A model generated the notes under the pieces. The model saw nothing but the letters and a program-made list of their open reading frames with translations. It had not been told where the DNA came from and made no database searches. Positions 11,553 to 23,799 of a DNA stretch of 64,000 nucleotides are shown piece by piece. This stretch comes from Stenopsyche tienmushanensis (taxonomy: Eukaryota > Arthropoda > Insecta > Trichoptera > Stenopsychidae). The stretch is from assembly GCA_008973525.1 (NCBI GenBank), contig WACJ01000039.1:372001-436000 (forward strand), written 5' to 3'. The number at the start of each line of letters is the position of its first letter. Position 1 is the stretch's first letter. Position numbers and translations under genes: made by a program.

Positions 11553-14500
11553 TCAGTAGACTGAGCGAAAATTTTTGTGAGCCTTCAGTTTGAGTCGCTT
11601 TCTCGCAAGATCGGAAGAAGTCTCTCGTTTGATTTTGTCGTTATACAGCATGTCGCTCTTGAAGTTGACGAATTTGGATTCGTACTCTCCTCCCTCCGTT
11701 CGGACGGCTCGTTTGAGGCGCTTCTCGAGCGACTGGACGATGAACCCGGAGGAGCCGTCCGAGGAGAGCTTCCTCTTGGAACCGCTCCTCTTCGAGACGA
11801 CTTTGACTTTGAACGATCCGGCGGACTCGGTGCATGCGACGGCGTCGACGGGGTCCTTCAGCTCCTCAACGAAGAACTCTGATGTCGAGATGACGGGCTC
11901 CCTCTTAAGCGGCGGATCCGTCTGCCTTATTTGGAAACCCGTCGAAGTGTTTGCGACCGATTCTTCCTCTGATCTCCCCCCAATGGTTGACTGAAAAATT
12001 TTAAAAATGCAATGATAGATGTCTCGGATAATACAATTTATGTTAACAGCTTAACGACCGTATGTTTTTTTAAAGAATTTTGGCGATTTTGCAGAAAGAA
12101 AGCAAAAAAACTGCCATTTCACTAAATTCACTATATTTCGTAAACCACTTGAGGTATTTTAGTAACCCAATAATTTTTCAATAGAATGAAACGTATGACG
12201 TAGGCTCATATAAGAGTCCACGGACAGCAACCAAAGTTTTTCAAAGACTCAAATACGAGTCCGCGGCCGTTAAGCTGTTAATCATGTGTTTTGATTTGCT
12301 AAAAAATATAACTGGAATTTATAAGAACTCTATGCTATACTCACATTTTGAACTTCAGATTCTGACAGTTTTCGTGATTTCTCTGTAGATCCTGTAAAAG
12401 ACGTTGAGTTAAATTAGTTTACAAAATTAGAGACTCCGTTACCCTTGTTAGCATTTCATACAACATTGTATTCATCCTGACCTGATAGTTTTCGAACTCT
12501 CTCTGTATCCCTAGGCGAAGTCATCTCCTCTTTGGCCTCGTCCTCAGCGAGCAAGCTCCGTCGACGCGGTGACTTTTTCGACCTTTCCCCCGTGGAAGCA
12601 TCAGATTTCCTCTTTTCGACAATTCCTGCAATATCTTTATCGTTCGTTCCGACGCTCGCATCTAGACCGTCAAAAGTTCTGCTCTTCAACATGTCGATGT
12701 CATTAACGAGAGTTTTGTACACTTTTGATAGAGAATTGTTTAAATTCAACAATCTCTGCATCGACTCTTTTACATTTTCAGGAATGTCCACGACTCTTTC
12801 TGAAACATTTTTAGGTAAATCCAATGATTTGCTCAGTGCATCTTTTCTGACTGAAGATTTACGATTGTATGATACCACGTCGGACTTGTTTAAAAACTCT
12901 CGCTTCGATCGATTCTTGGATGTGATAGGTTTCACGGGCGAAATATCCATTTCCAAATTTCCGCCCTTTTTACTTTGAGCTGGTTCTAAAATATCATTTG
13001 TCTTATTTTCGTGTGCTTTCGAATGTTCATTTTTCTTACTTTCAGATGATTCACTTTGTTCAACGGAAGAATCTGCAGAAACGTGTATTTCCATAAGTTG
13101 TTTTAATTCTTGATTGTATAGATTTGTGCGATGGTTTGCTCCTTCTTCATCGCTGGATTCTTCTGTGGAATCGAACGCTTTAGCCTCTGAGGGTTCAGAG
13201 AAATTTTGAGATTCATACGATTCAAATTTATTTTTTCCACTGCTGTTCATCACTGACGAAGCGGCACTGTCTCGCGTCGACTGATGTCTAGATGTGAACA
13301 TTTCCCGTGATGCTTCTTTTTGTTTCTTCTTTTGCCTTTCGTTGAATTTCGCTTTGGATCTCTTTGACTGAGATAGCTCTTCTCCTGAACTGAGATCGTC
13401 TCCGGAGCCAGACAGTAGATTGTCATCTTCTTCGTCGCTGCTGCAAACAAACGAATCCTTTTCATATGTATCTTCTTCGTCGTCTCCTTCTTCGGAAGAC
13501 GAATGGAGTGACTCTCCCCTTTCATGTATTTCATTTTCTTCCATCTCTCTTATTTCAGAATCGCTTTTGCTGTCACCCGAGAGATAATCTGATCCTGCAT
13601 CGCTAGCACAATTATCTATAAATGTAATTGGTAGAACGTCCGGTTCTTCCGAAGAAGATACGCCCACATCATCCGAAAGGGTAGCATCATCTGACGAATT
13701 TGACTGTAGCCTTTTTAGTTCTTTTTTAACAAAACTATTGGTTTTTTTATCACTGCTAGTATTTTGTCTCGACGTATTCAAAGGGGTATCGCTCTTTAAT
13801 GTTGAATTACTCGAAGAAAACACCACGGGAGTACTAGTAACCAAAGGTTTTATAGAATGTTTGGATTTTTGTTGAATATTTTCATTCTCTTCCTTCTTGA
13901 ACGATTCTTCTTTAGTCACCAATTCATCTTCTCTGAAAGAACTTTCTTTTGCTATTGAATTATCTGCATTTAATGAATTTCCTTTAGATATTGACTTATC
14001 TTTGCTGAAAGAGTTTCTCTTGGGTGTCGAGTCATCCTGTACGAAAGAACTATCTCTAATTGATTTATTTTTACTGAAAGAATTTTCTTTGGATAGTGAT
14101 TTATCCAGATTAAATGGATTTCCTTTAGAAATAGATTTATCTTGAATGAAAGACTTCTCATTAGACATTGAGTCATCTTTGGTGAGAGAATTTCTCTTTG
14201 ACATAGATTTATTTTGGTCAAAAGATTTTTCACTACGCTTGGAATCATCTTTGGTGAGGGAATTTCTTTTTGACGTAGATTTATTTTGGTCGAAAGATTT
14301 TTCACTACGCTTGGAATCATCCTTGGCGAGAGAAAGCCTCTTTGAGATAGATGTGTCTTGATCGAAAGACTTTTCACTAGACTTTGATTCTTCTTTGCTG
14401 AGAGAATTTCTTTTGAATGTACAGTCAAAGGAATTATCTACGGACATCGACTCATTTTTACTAATAGAATTCCTTTTGGATGTTGATTTTTCTTCGTTAA

Positions 14501-17500
14501 AGGACTCATCTTTTTCTATCGGTGTATTTTTGCCAAATGAATTTTCTTTGGATACCGATTTATCTAGATTGAATGAATTCCCTTTAGAAAGTGATTTATC
14601 TTGAATTAGAGACATCTCCTTATCCTTAGCTATTGAATCATCTTTACTAATAGAATCTCTTTTTAATGTCTGATCTCGGTTAAATGATTTATCACTAATT
14701 ATGGAATCATTTTTACTTAAAGAACTTCTCTTGGCTATAGATTTATCTTCACTAAAGGAAATTTCTTTAATAACCGATTTATCCTCAACAAGTGTATTTT
14801 CTTTGGAAATTGATACATTGTTATCCGAATAATTGTCACTTGTCACAGATTTATCTTTAATGAAAGAGTTTTCTTTTGACGTGGATTTGTTTAATTTGAA
14901 AGATACTTCCTTTTCTGTTGACTTTTCAGTTAAACTTTCAGACAGCTTGTTTGCAATAGAATGGTCATCTGTTGATTTATTGTTTGTTTGCGATTTTTCT
15001 TCCAAGAACACATCTCGAGATGATAATCTTTTAGAATTACTACTGCTATTTAAAACTATTGAATCATGAGAATTATTATTACTTGAAGATTCTTCTAAAA
15101 TGAAATTAATGACACTTCCGTTAGATGAAACAGAACTATTCATTTTATTTTTACTTTCCTTGTCATTATTAGATTGTGATAAATTTCTCATTTTTGTGCT
15201 TGTGTTTAAAATATCCTTTATGCTATTGTTGAATGATTTTTTATCAGTAATATTTAATGAATTGTTTTTGGAATCCAACGCCAAGTTTTCTGCAGGCATT
15301 ATATCTAAAATAACTTTTGGCGATAATGAATCTTTCTTTTTACTTGGACTAGATCTACTAGTATCCTTTAAAATGTGCAGTGATGATTCATTATTAGTTT
15401 CTAATTTATTTGGTGTTGTTGGTTCATTTTCCTCAACTATCATATCATTAAGAACTGGCCTATCAGTATTTTCTTCAGATTCAATTTCTTCCGGAACAGA
15501 AGGCTGCGATGGTAAAACACTTAATCTTTTTCCACGCCTAGTTTTAGCAGTCGGTGTTACAGGTTCAATTATGGCCTCCCCTAAAAAAATAAAAGTAATG
15601 TTGTTTTATTTTAATCGAAACATTTGCACATATTTTCAAGAAGGTTTCATATTTTTGAAATGCGAAATCATTTGCATTACGTTAATTCATATTTAAAGAA
15701 ATTATGAAATAAGATATGACTAGATAATTTTACACAGTTGTAAAGAATATATTCTTTAATAGATAAACTTACTTATCGGATCTTCAGGAACAATATTCAG
15801 TTCAGTACTAAGCCTTCGAGATCGTCTCAAATTTAAGTTATCACTATTAGGTCCTGATTCTGAAATTAACAAAATGGAAAATTTTTAAAGACGTCTTTAA
15901 CACATCCATCACCATGTTACCCAGACGCGTGATTGACTTCCCCGGGGAGAGCCCGTCACACGCGTTTAAGCAACACTATCTTCTTCTATTTAAATACAAT
16001 TTTACACGCTATTACATTTGCATTTAATGAATATTAGATACTATATAAGTTTAAATATACTACCTAGTACACATTCAAGGACACATTCATTCTCAACTTC
16101 GAGCAGCCACTTGCGCTCTAAGCGCGAGGGAGAAATTAACTAGATTTTGTAACTTAAAACTAAAAAACTAGCTAAGCAGCATAAATTAATAATATGTATA
16201 AATATATAGTTTTTATGGATGGAGGAAATTTTACTCGTTTGCAACCTCATTTGGTGCGAGCCACCTATGTAATATGCCTCTGAGAGAGCTTCCTTGATCG
16301 TACAGATCACACAAAGTCTGTGTATCCAATCGGTCCACTTTTCAGACCGCTGTTTAAGCAATAACGATGTATTACATGTGTATTATTTTTATATTGTTAA
16401 ACATCAAAACTTCCCTCACGCTTCTTAACATTGCTCAATTCATTGAATATAGTTGTAGGATATTTTAAATTAAGAGGTTTTTAATACATCTTTGAGACAG
16501 AAATACAGCTTTGAACAGAATAAGATCCTTATTAATCAAACTAAGGCTCGTTCCACACTACGGTGCCGTTGATGGTTCGATCTCGCTCCAATACCGGTCT
16601 GATCAAATATTCTTACACAAGAAACAATCAAGAGTATTCACACTATCGGATCGTTCCAATTCCGTTTCTTGTATGAGAATATTTGACCGGACTGAGAGTG
16701 AGATCGAACCGTTAACGGCACCATAGTGTGGATCGGGCCTAAATCTTCAACTTTAATGTCCAACCAGAAATCAAAAGTTCCTGATTTAATATTTCCAAAC
16801 CAACTCTAGCATTTTAACTAGATATTCAAGAAATAAGATATTATAAATGTTTTCACTGGCAATCACCCCGTTTCTTTTTAAATCAAATCTGTAACTGTAA
16901 TGTCTGACAACTGTTTACAAAATTGTTTTACTTCTGAGTAGCCCTAAACTTCAACGAAGAATATTAACATCAAAAAATTTATACGCTCAATTTAAACTAG
17001 TATATTTAGAGTCAACTGCTGTAAAAGTGTGTCACTAAACAATAGTGATAAATATATTTGATTTGATTAATAGTACGTCTTGTGTTAAAAAATATATACA
17101 TACCACTAAGAGAAGAACGAGTTTTTCTTGGCTTTGGTGAGTCTACTATATTATATAGAGAGTATCCAGTTTTTTTCAGGTTTTTTTTAGTTGACTCAGG
17201 TGGATCCACATTTGTGTTTGGCTTTTCTACTATACTATTTGAGGAAGTTTCACTTGTGGATGAATTTTTCTTTTTTAAAGGTGTTACTTTAGTAGTATCT
17301 GGAGATATTACTCGTTTTCTTAAGCTCCTACTAGGACTATCGGGTGGATTACTACTAATAGAAATTGATCTTCTATTCCTAGTTAATTTTGCAGGGGATG
17401 CAGGTATAATTTCTTCAGAGCTAGATTTCATTGGAATGTCAACATTCATCATTTCTTCTGTAGCTTCTGAAAAATAAATATTTTTAATTAGTATAAAAAA

Positions 17501-20500
17501 TATACAGTTGTTTAAAAATATTCAACAATTGACCCAGAAGACATATTTAAGCATTTAATCTACAGTTTGCATAATCATAAGTCTGCTTACGATACTTCAG
17601 TCTCACATAATTTATTAATGAGCAACTGTATTTGACCTTTAAAACTTTACAATAATTTTTTTACAATAATAAAATACTTAAACAAATCTTTATACAGAAT
17701 CCCCCACACAAGTGCTATCAACTTTAATTAATTGCAACTGATAACACACTTCTTCTTTGGCTACGTTTTAAAAATAAAAACTGTATTTATAGCAAACTGA
17801 CAAGTCCCAACTAGATATGATTTGTGAGCTCAAACATCTGAACTTGAATAAAATATGTAAATATTTAATAAAATAATCAACAAAGTCAAAGTATTTAATC
17901 CTAGATCACTATTCATTAGTCTCACAGACCTTAGAACGTATTCGATATGTATTCATGCTCCCAAATCTTCCCTGCCCCACTCAGTACCTTTCTAAATAAG
18001 CAAATTAGTAATCTAAGCGTATTCACTGCATCAATCTTCAAGTCGTTATGCAATATATAGTGACAGTGTAACTCAAATATATGATTAGTGATCCAGGGTT
18101 AAAAAACATGTATATTTCGAATAAAACGAAAAGAACTTCCCAACCAGTTGTTGAAATATCCATATGTTTGATTATGTTAAAAAAATATGAAGGAAAAAAA
18201 TAAAGCAAAATAAAAATACTTTTTTCAGTTTCTTCAATTGAAGATTTTGTTGATCTTTTTTTTACTGGAGTTGAAGGTGCTGATGCATTTTCTTTCTCTA
18301 CAGTTTCTACTAATATACTACGGCGGGATCTAGTAACTAAAAAAAAAATAAAAAACAAAAAATGAAATAAATATTACACCCTTTCTACATCATTAAATGT
18401 ATTTTAAACTATAGTTCATTCAATACAAGTCATTCATTAAAGAAATCTACACAAGCCTCGTTTAAAAATTTGCAACAGATCACATGCACAAACAAAAAAA
18501 TATTTCAAATACACCTCGCTTTACAGCCTAGATACATTCCGGAAAAGTTAGCTCCATAACGAAAATTGTTGGTCGTAAATAAAAAAATAACGGCTGTATA
18601 GCGAGGTATAAGTGTACAGAAAATGTTTCAATATTTAAAAAAAAATACTAGCATCATCAACACTGAAATCAGCAAGCATAGGGAGAATTGGGGAAAAACA
18701 CGGCAAATTGCGCAGTGGCGTTGTTGTGAATCGGCATAAATTAAACCAGCGTAAACCGAGGGCTATCTGTACTTAATTTAGTATATTCAAACCAACATAT
18801 AAGCAAACATGCTTTGTATAATTTTTAATTAATTTTCATTTCCTTTCAAGGAGGTTCTAGTTACGAGTTTTTCGGGACGAGGCTCATCAAAAAATTTCTC
18901 ACTTTACAAGCAAAATTTCAGAGATTTGATGCACACAGCCGTCAAATCTCGCGTCGTATCAGCTTACGAATTTTTCACCGTACGAGCTACCTTCACAAAC
19001 TTTAACACGAGGCTCCACTGTATTTGGACACCCATTCAACTAATTTAGCAATATATTTTAATTTATAAATGAGGCTGGATACATTCAACAAGAGAATGAA
19101 TGGCAAAAATTAAAGGAAATAAATTCTCTTGGAGACAAATGATGTCATTGGATTAGGGAATAAATATTAGAGAGGTCGGGACTACTTGGGTCAACTCTAT
19201 AGATTTTCTACAATAAATATAATTTTTCAATGTAAGTTCGAAACCGTTCACAGCAGTAACGCAAGGATCAAGCAGTTTTTCTCAGAAGTGTGTAAAACGT
19301 ATCAAATTTTCATTAATTTAATTAAGCCCCAGTAATGTAATTATATAATTATCAGAATTACAAAATAAAACATGTTATAAATAAAAATTGGTTTATGTAT
19401 TATATTTATTGCGAAAAGCAGATGGCCACTTTGCAACGATAACAACATTATCTTTCGTTGTCTACTATATTGCTTTGAAATCGTTTAACTGGGAGGGTCA
19501 ACCGGGAGAGCAAATTCAAGATGCATTTAAGCATCACATACAATTTCATCCTAGTCTTTAAGAGAAAAAACATGAAATCATCGAACAAAATAGAAATGGG
19601 CCTTTCCAAGTTCAATTAAAAACCATGCGATTTTAGTTAATAGATGGAATCAAAATAATATTGAGTTCACATATTTCTTTTTATATTTCGAATATTTTAT
19701 ACTATTTGCATATGCTAATTCCATTAAATAACTCTTGCCATTTCTTTATTTCAAAATAGTCTCCTTCAGTCTGTAAAGCAGTAAGGACTTGACTCAAGTC
19801 TCGTAGCCCAAACTCGATAATAGGAGACATGTCCATTGGAACAATATTTGCAGAGCTGTATGTTTTTTACCTGAATAATATATGAAAAATAAAGCGACAG
19901 AGACTACAAAGAACATCTGTATATCAAATGTATGATGACATATTGAATGTCAGAAAATGCCAATGATTGCTTAAAAAAATTAAATCTAGTGATTCAACTA
20001 TGGGGGACTGAGCAGTCCTAAAGTCAGCAATCAAGGAAAATCTGATGCTGACTTAGAAAATCCTAAACAAGTTGGGCAAGATTAAAAAATGAGATATTTA
20101 GGTCCCACAGACAATGACCTACCGCAATATGACTCAATATAATTTAGCGACTCATGGTGAGAAATAGAGTTTGTATTCAAATTCTATTATGTACAAAAGA
20201 AGGTTTCAACCCCCAAACGATACTTGTATTAAAATAGTATTTTTGCATGTATTATGGAATTCTAAAGGAATTTGGTTGGAATTATTGGCACAAAGAAAGA
20301 AAATGTCGGAAAGTCTGTCAACAGTTGGGTCAATCAAATGCAACATTGCATCAAATTACTCTCCAGTATGATTTTAAGACATGCTTTGTCGCCATCACAT
20401 AATGGAAATTATGTTAGAAGCAATAGTGAGTCAATCGCTCAGACAACTTGGAATCTGGATATCAAACTATTTAGAAGGTTTAAGAAGAATTGGGACAAAA

Positions 20501-23500
20501 TTGATCAAATGATTTTAAAACACTAATTTATACCACATCCACAAAAATAATAGTAAATGTAGCTGCATACAGGAACTATTTTATTCTAAAACAACTGCAA
20601 GTATATCAACCTCGAGATGACTATAAATGGCTGCTAAATCTTCTTCATCATTTAGTTGGGAGGAATGTTTGAAAAGTGAGTTTCATTTAGGAGACTTGCT
20701 GATCTTTACCGTGCTAAATGGGTGGCTAAAGCTATATATTGCTTGAAGATTTCCCTTTTTAAACTGACGAAAAAGGAAGAGAAAGCCGTGAAAAATATAT
20801 GTATCAAGCCCCTGTCGGATATTCAGCACCGAGAAATATTTAAGAAGGAGGTGTCGACATTGCGGATCAGTAGCATCGCCCTATTGCTTCATGCGAAAAA
20901 CACTAAAATAGTGGAAGAAGCTTTTGTTTTGGGGGATGGAAACATCTATTATAAATTCATACATTCTGTATAGAGAGCATGCATCTCAAAAAGCAAGGAG
21001 ACCCATAAAAAATTCTGAGAATTATTATTGAGTTTGATTGGAGATTTTCGGGCTACGACTAATAAGCCAGGACGAGTCTCTACCTTATACCCCAATCTAC
21101 AAGGGAAACACAAAGACTCGCAATGTGCTCTAATAGAAAAATTCCTGGCGGTAGGAAAAAACCCGCTACATATTAATAACTTGTTAGAGAAACCCTGGGC
21201 TTTGCATTGGTGAATGTTTTGAGCGGTATCACACTTTGGAAAACTTCAAGATATAATTATTAAGACGTTCAGTATGTATATTTGATAAATAAAATTAATT
21301 TTTACCACAAATAGAGTTTTTATTTAAAAAAAATAAAAACAATAGTTTCTCCTAAAATTCTGAAAATCTATTGCGGAAACAAAAAAAATTTTTTTTTGGG
21401 GACCAGAAAGGGTTATTTTTTACATTAAAATAAAACCTCGGTAGCGACCCCTAAATATTATTTTAATTGAAAAAAAACACTAAAATAGTTTTTTAGGGTG
21501 GAAAATCAAATGATATGTTGACCGGCCAAATATTTGAAAAAAAACTTCATTGTCCCCAATAAGGACCACCCTAGTACATATATTTTTACAAACGTGGCTA
21601 AGCATTTTGAAGTCAACAATGACCAAATAGTGAAGAAATTAGTGTTCCTGTTCCAGCTGAAGGTCCGAGCACCATGAACCTTCAGCTGCCACTATGACCA
21701 AGAGTAACATGGTGAGTAGTAAGACGGGGTATGAGGCCGTGTCTAACACCATTAGCTATCACGAAAAGAAATGCAGTGCAGAAATTTAGTGAAATAGTAA
21801 ATTACAACAAGCACATGGGAGGTATAGATGTAGCGGATCAATACGTTTCATCATATTGTTTCATCCGGAAAACTATGAAATGGTGAAGAAAGCTGTTTTT
21901 CAGGAGTTTCGAGGTATCCATAATCAATGCCTACATTTTGCACAGAATGTTTCATACGAAATTATTATTGATCCTCGTTGGTGATTTTGTTGTTTTTAGT
22001 TGATGTTTTGAGAGATACCATACATTGCCCAATTATAAACTGTAAAATATAATACCTCTGTACATTTTAGTAAAATATACAACTTTGGTAAAAAAAAAAC
22101 AATATTGTTGTCCCCTCTCAGGGGACATCGCAATTCTAGCATATCACTCGGATGTCCCCTCTGGTGGGACATTATTATAGGAAATAAACATATTTCAGCA
22201 CAACTTTTTGATAAATGCTGAAGTGTTCTGTTGAAATGACACGAAAAACCAAATCAAAATATGGTACAATTACTAAGATGTATATTAAAAAAATGTCAGC
22301 GAGTTTTACACGAGTGGTGGAAATGTTGTATCAGTCGATAAGTCTAAAATGGTTTAAGATTATGCACCAAATATGGATGCTGTGGATCGTGCAGATCAAT
22401 ACGCTCCGACGTATTGTTTACTGCGAGTCATTAAAATGGTGGGGAATTTTTTTTTGTTGGGGGCTGGAAATGTGTATTATCAACTTTTACATAATTTAAC
22501 GCATCTCAAACGAAAAAAAGGCTTTAAACTGCTTATTATTGTCAATTGTGCGCAAATCAGCTTGAAAACTATATTGGGGAGTGCTTCAAAATTTTTCATA
22601 CTGTACACAATTGTAAGAAATAAAATATTTTGGTTTTTTTTGCAAATATATATTTCTCGGTGTCTACAAATTCATATATGTCCAATATCATTGGTTGCTT
22701 TCGAAATTATACTATATTAATATGAGGCTTTGTAAATGCACGTTTTTATGATAAAGTGTTAGGCAGAGCTGCTGGTAGGTAACGTCCAGAATGGTTCAGA
22801 GTGCAAAAATCATATGAGATGTTGACCGGTCAATATTTGAGAAAAAAACTTTTTTGTCCCCAATTAGGACCAACCTAATGTCTATGTAAATCTAAACAAA
22901 TTTTAGAATTTTTTTTCGATTATCCGGATTTTCGTCATCCGGACTTTTTTCATCCCCCATTAGTCCGGATAATCGAGGTTCTACTGTATGCGTTAAATGT
23001 ATTTATTTTTAAATGGCAAATTTTCATTATATAGATGCAATGATAGGTGATGAAATTATAAAACGTAATAAGCATAAATTAAACATAAAAAAAATAATTT
23101 GTGATGGCAAAAATAATTTTACTGTTATTGATTTTTTAATAATTTTTTTTAACATTAAATGGGAATGATATTGAAGAAAATGTACAAACTCAAAAATTGA
23201 TAAGGATATAATTTTTTTAACAGGGCTATGTGAATAGAAAAATTGTTTAATTTGAAAAAATAAATTATATGTATAAAAAATATATGTTTGATAATGGAAT
23301 TGTGAGGTTAGATATCGCCAATGGATTCAAGTTCGGAGAGACGCTGACCTCTGTGCGAGGAAACGTCTCCGGATGGGGTCAATGCGGTTTTCAATGGCCT
23401 TGAAAATATCACAAAGGCAATTTTCAAGAATCGATACACGCATAGACGGCCCCAAACGGTGCTAAAATGCCGAAAATACAGCGAAATCCGACGCCAGCTG

Positions 23501-23669
23501 ATCGGCAGACATTTAAATTTTCGGATGGCGTATCGCGCATTGCGTCGCGTAGGTCCGCCGACGCGCCCGAATTTCGCGAAGCCCGCTTCGAAAACCGAGG
23601 AGAGGATGGAAGAGATGGATCCAGGAATGGTCAGGCGAGCTCACCGGGGCGTCCGTCGGCAGCTTCCAT
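11553..23669 (-). CDS. large serine-rich/acidic nuclear protein, slender-lobes-like (tentative)
   Basis: Seven exons join in phase into 1391 codons plus stop: 23645-23669, 18220-18336, 17104-17466, 15773-15859, 12482-15580, 12345-12391, 11553-11990. All junctions are GT-AG. The start lies in a CpG-rich patch and reads MEAADGRPVTRSRRSIL. Residues up to about 240 carry repeated basic motifs (TRSRRS, TRNRRS, RRSRRLS, RRGKRLS). About 415-760 is a degenerate 11-12 residue Ser/Lys/Asp repeat. About 840-960 is acidic, with SSEEGDDEED and CSSDEEDD. The last 145 residues are a separate Lys/Arg-rich domain with FKSDMLYNDKIKRE. Basic and acidic low-complexity blocks suggest a nuclear or nucleolar protein. 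The resemblance to insect slender lobes is from memory and uncertain. The 5.3 kb first intron could hide another small phase 1-1 exon. Confidence 0.75.
13890..14950 (-). repeat. coding degenerate Ser/Lys/Asp repeat array
   Basis: Within the big exon, units of about 11-12 residues of the form SxSKxNSxxKDxS repeat some 25-30 times. The youngest part is 14150-14390, where a 23-24 residue block containing KRNSLTKDDSKRSEKSFDQN occurs two to three times nearly unchanged at the DNA level. This indicates recent unequal exchange or slippage. Abundant Ser next to Lys/Asp offers many potential phosphorylation sites. Confidence 0.8.
16140..16361 (-). repeat. interspersed repeat family B, copy 1 (inverted relative to copy 2)
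   Basis: Read on the minus strand, this matches 49799-50016 on the plus strand. Shared stretches include AGCGGTC(T/C)GAAAAGTGGACC at one end and CACCAAATGAGGT(T/C)GC in the middle. At the other end CCATCCATAAAAACTATATATTTATA is common to both, in pieces. Both copies lie in non-coding DNA (here an intron of the 11.5-23.7 kb gene). A 73-codon frame here ends in a hydrophobic tail, but the frame is not kept in the other copy. Family unknown. Confidence 0.65.
16545..16739. mobile_element. PIF/Harbinger-type MITE
   Basis: A 195-bp foldback element. The left end GGCTCGTTCCACACTACGGT pairs with the right end, which on the other strand reads GGCCCGATCCACACTATGGT, and complementarity continues through most of both halves. 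It is flanked by a TAA duplication (16542-16544 and 16740-16742), the 3-bp target preference of PIF/Harbinger elements. It has no coding capacity. It lies in the intron between exons 15773-15859 and 17104-17466. Confidence 0.85.
18509..18612. mobile_element. small inverted-repeat element
   Basis: ACACCTCGCTTTACAGCC at the left is matched by GGCTGTATAGCGAGGTATA at the right, giving terminal repeats of about 18 bp with two mismatches around a roughly 65-bp core. It is a short non-autonomous DNA element in the first intron of the minus-strand gene. Confidence 0.55.
18848..19022. mobile_element. pogo/Tigger-type MITE remnant
   Basis: The right end reads, on the minus strand, CAGTGGAGCCTCGTG, preceded by TA, the classic pogo/Tigger terminus. 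The left end (GGTTCTAGTTACGAG, then ACGAGGCTC) is degraded. No transposase is present. Confidence 0.5.
20160..21260 (+). mobile_element. decayed piggyBac transposase, copy 1
   Basis: With shifts and stops the region reads SPYCFMRKTLK, then WKKLLFWGMETSIINSYIL (about 20875-20960). It continues as RRPIKNSENYY, LIGDFRATTNKPGR and LQGKHKDS (about 21000-21120). These correspond, in order, to the end of the piggyBac DDE domain and the C-terminal segment before the usual Cys-rich finger, which is not recognisable. The element is dead: several stops and at least two frame changes. Confidence 0.65.
21501..22110 (+). mobile_element. decayed piggyBac transposase, copy 2
   Basis: About 21795-21955 reads VNYNKHMGGIDVADQY followed by SSYCFIRKTMKW, a stop, then KLFFRSFEVSIINAY. 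The NKHMGG(V/I)D(L/V)AD string followed by RKTxKWWxKLFF is the hallmark of piggyBac transposases near the third catalytic Asp. It begins after a 75-bp sequence that is repeated at 22803-22880. Confidence 0.75.
22190..22890 (+). mobile_element. decayed piggyBac transposase, copy 3
   Basis: About 22360-22470 can be read, with a frame change, as APNMDAVDRADQY then PTYCLLRVIKM, a more degraded version of the same segment as copies 1 and 2. Downstream sits the second copy of the 75-bp direct repeat (22803-22880), which contains TGTCCCCAATTAGGACCAAC. The three tails suggest serial insertion or tandem duplication. Confidence 0.5.
22900..22986. mobile_element. pogo/Tigger-type MITE end
   Basis: Read on the minus strand from 22986, the sequence starts CAGTAGAACCTCGATTATCC and the inner parts fold back (TCCGGATAATCG against CGATTATCCGGA at about 22917). 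It is followed by TA. This is the usual terminus of Tigger-like elements, here as a roughly 85-bp palindromic remnant. Confidence 0.65.
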
Positions 23670-23790
23670 GGCAGCGAGCTAAATCAAGTTCACGTGGCCG
23701 CTTCCAGACGCGCCGCCAGACCAACCGACCAACCGACTCTGCAAACGGACGCGCTCGCTACTCAGTGTGCGGATTTTTAGCCAGCTCTCA
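23330..23790 (-). promoter_or_regulatory. CpG-rich promoter patch of the minus-strand gene
   Basis: A local CpG-rich block brackets the first coding exon (23645-23669). On the minus strand the leader upstream of the ATG is GC-rich and contains CACGTG at about 23690-23695. A plus-strand frame (23459-23959) also crosses this block, but it has no domain and is probably a composition artefact. Confidence 0.55.
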
Positions 23791-23799
23791 CATCCAAAC

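Noticed and set aside
13897..15696. Plus-strand ORFs opposite the big exon
   Set aside because: They are antisense shadows of the Ser/Lys/Asp repeat, whose complement codes for Leu/Phe/Ser-rich sequence.
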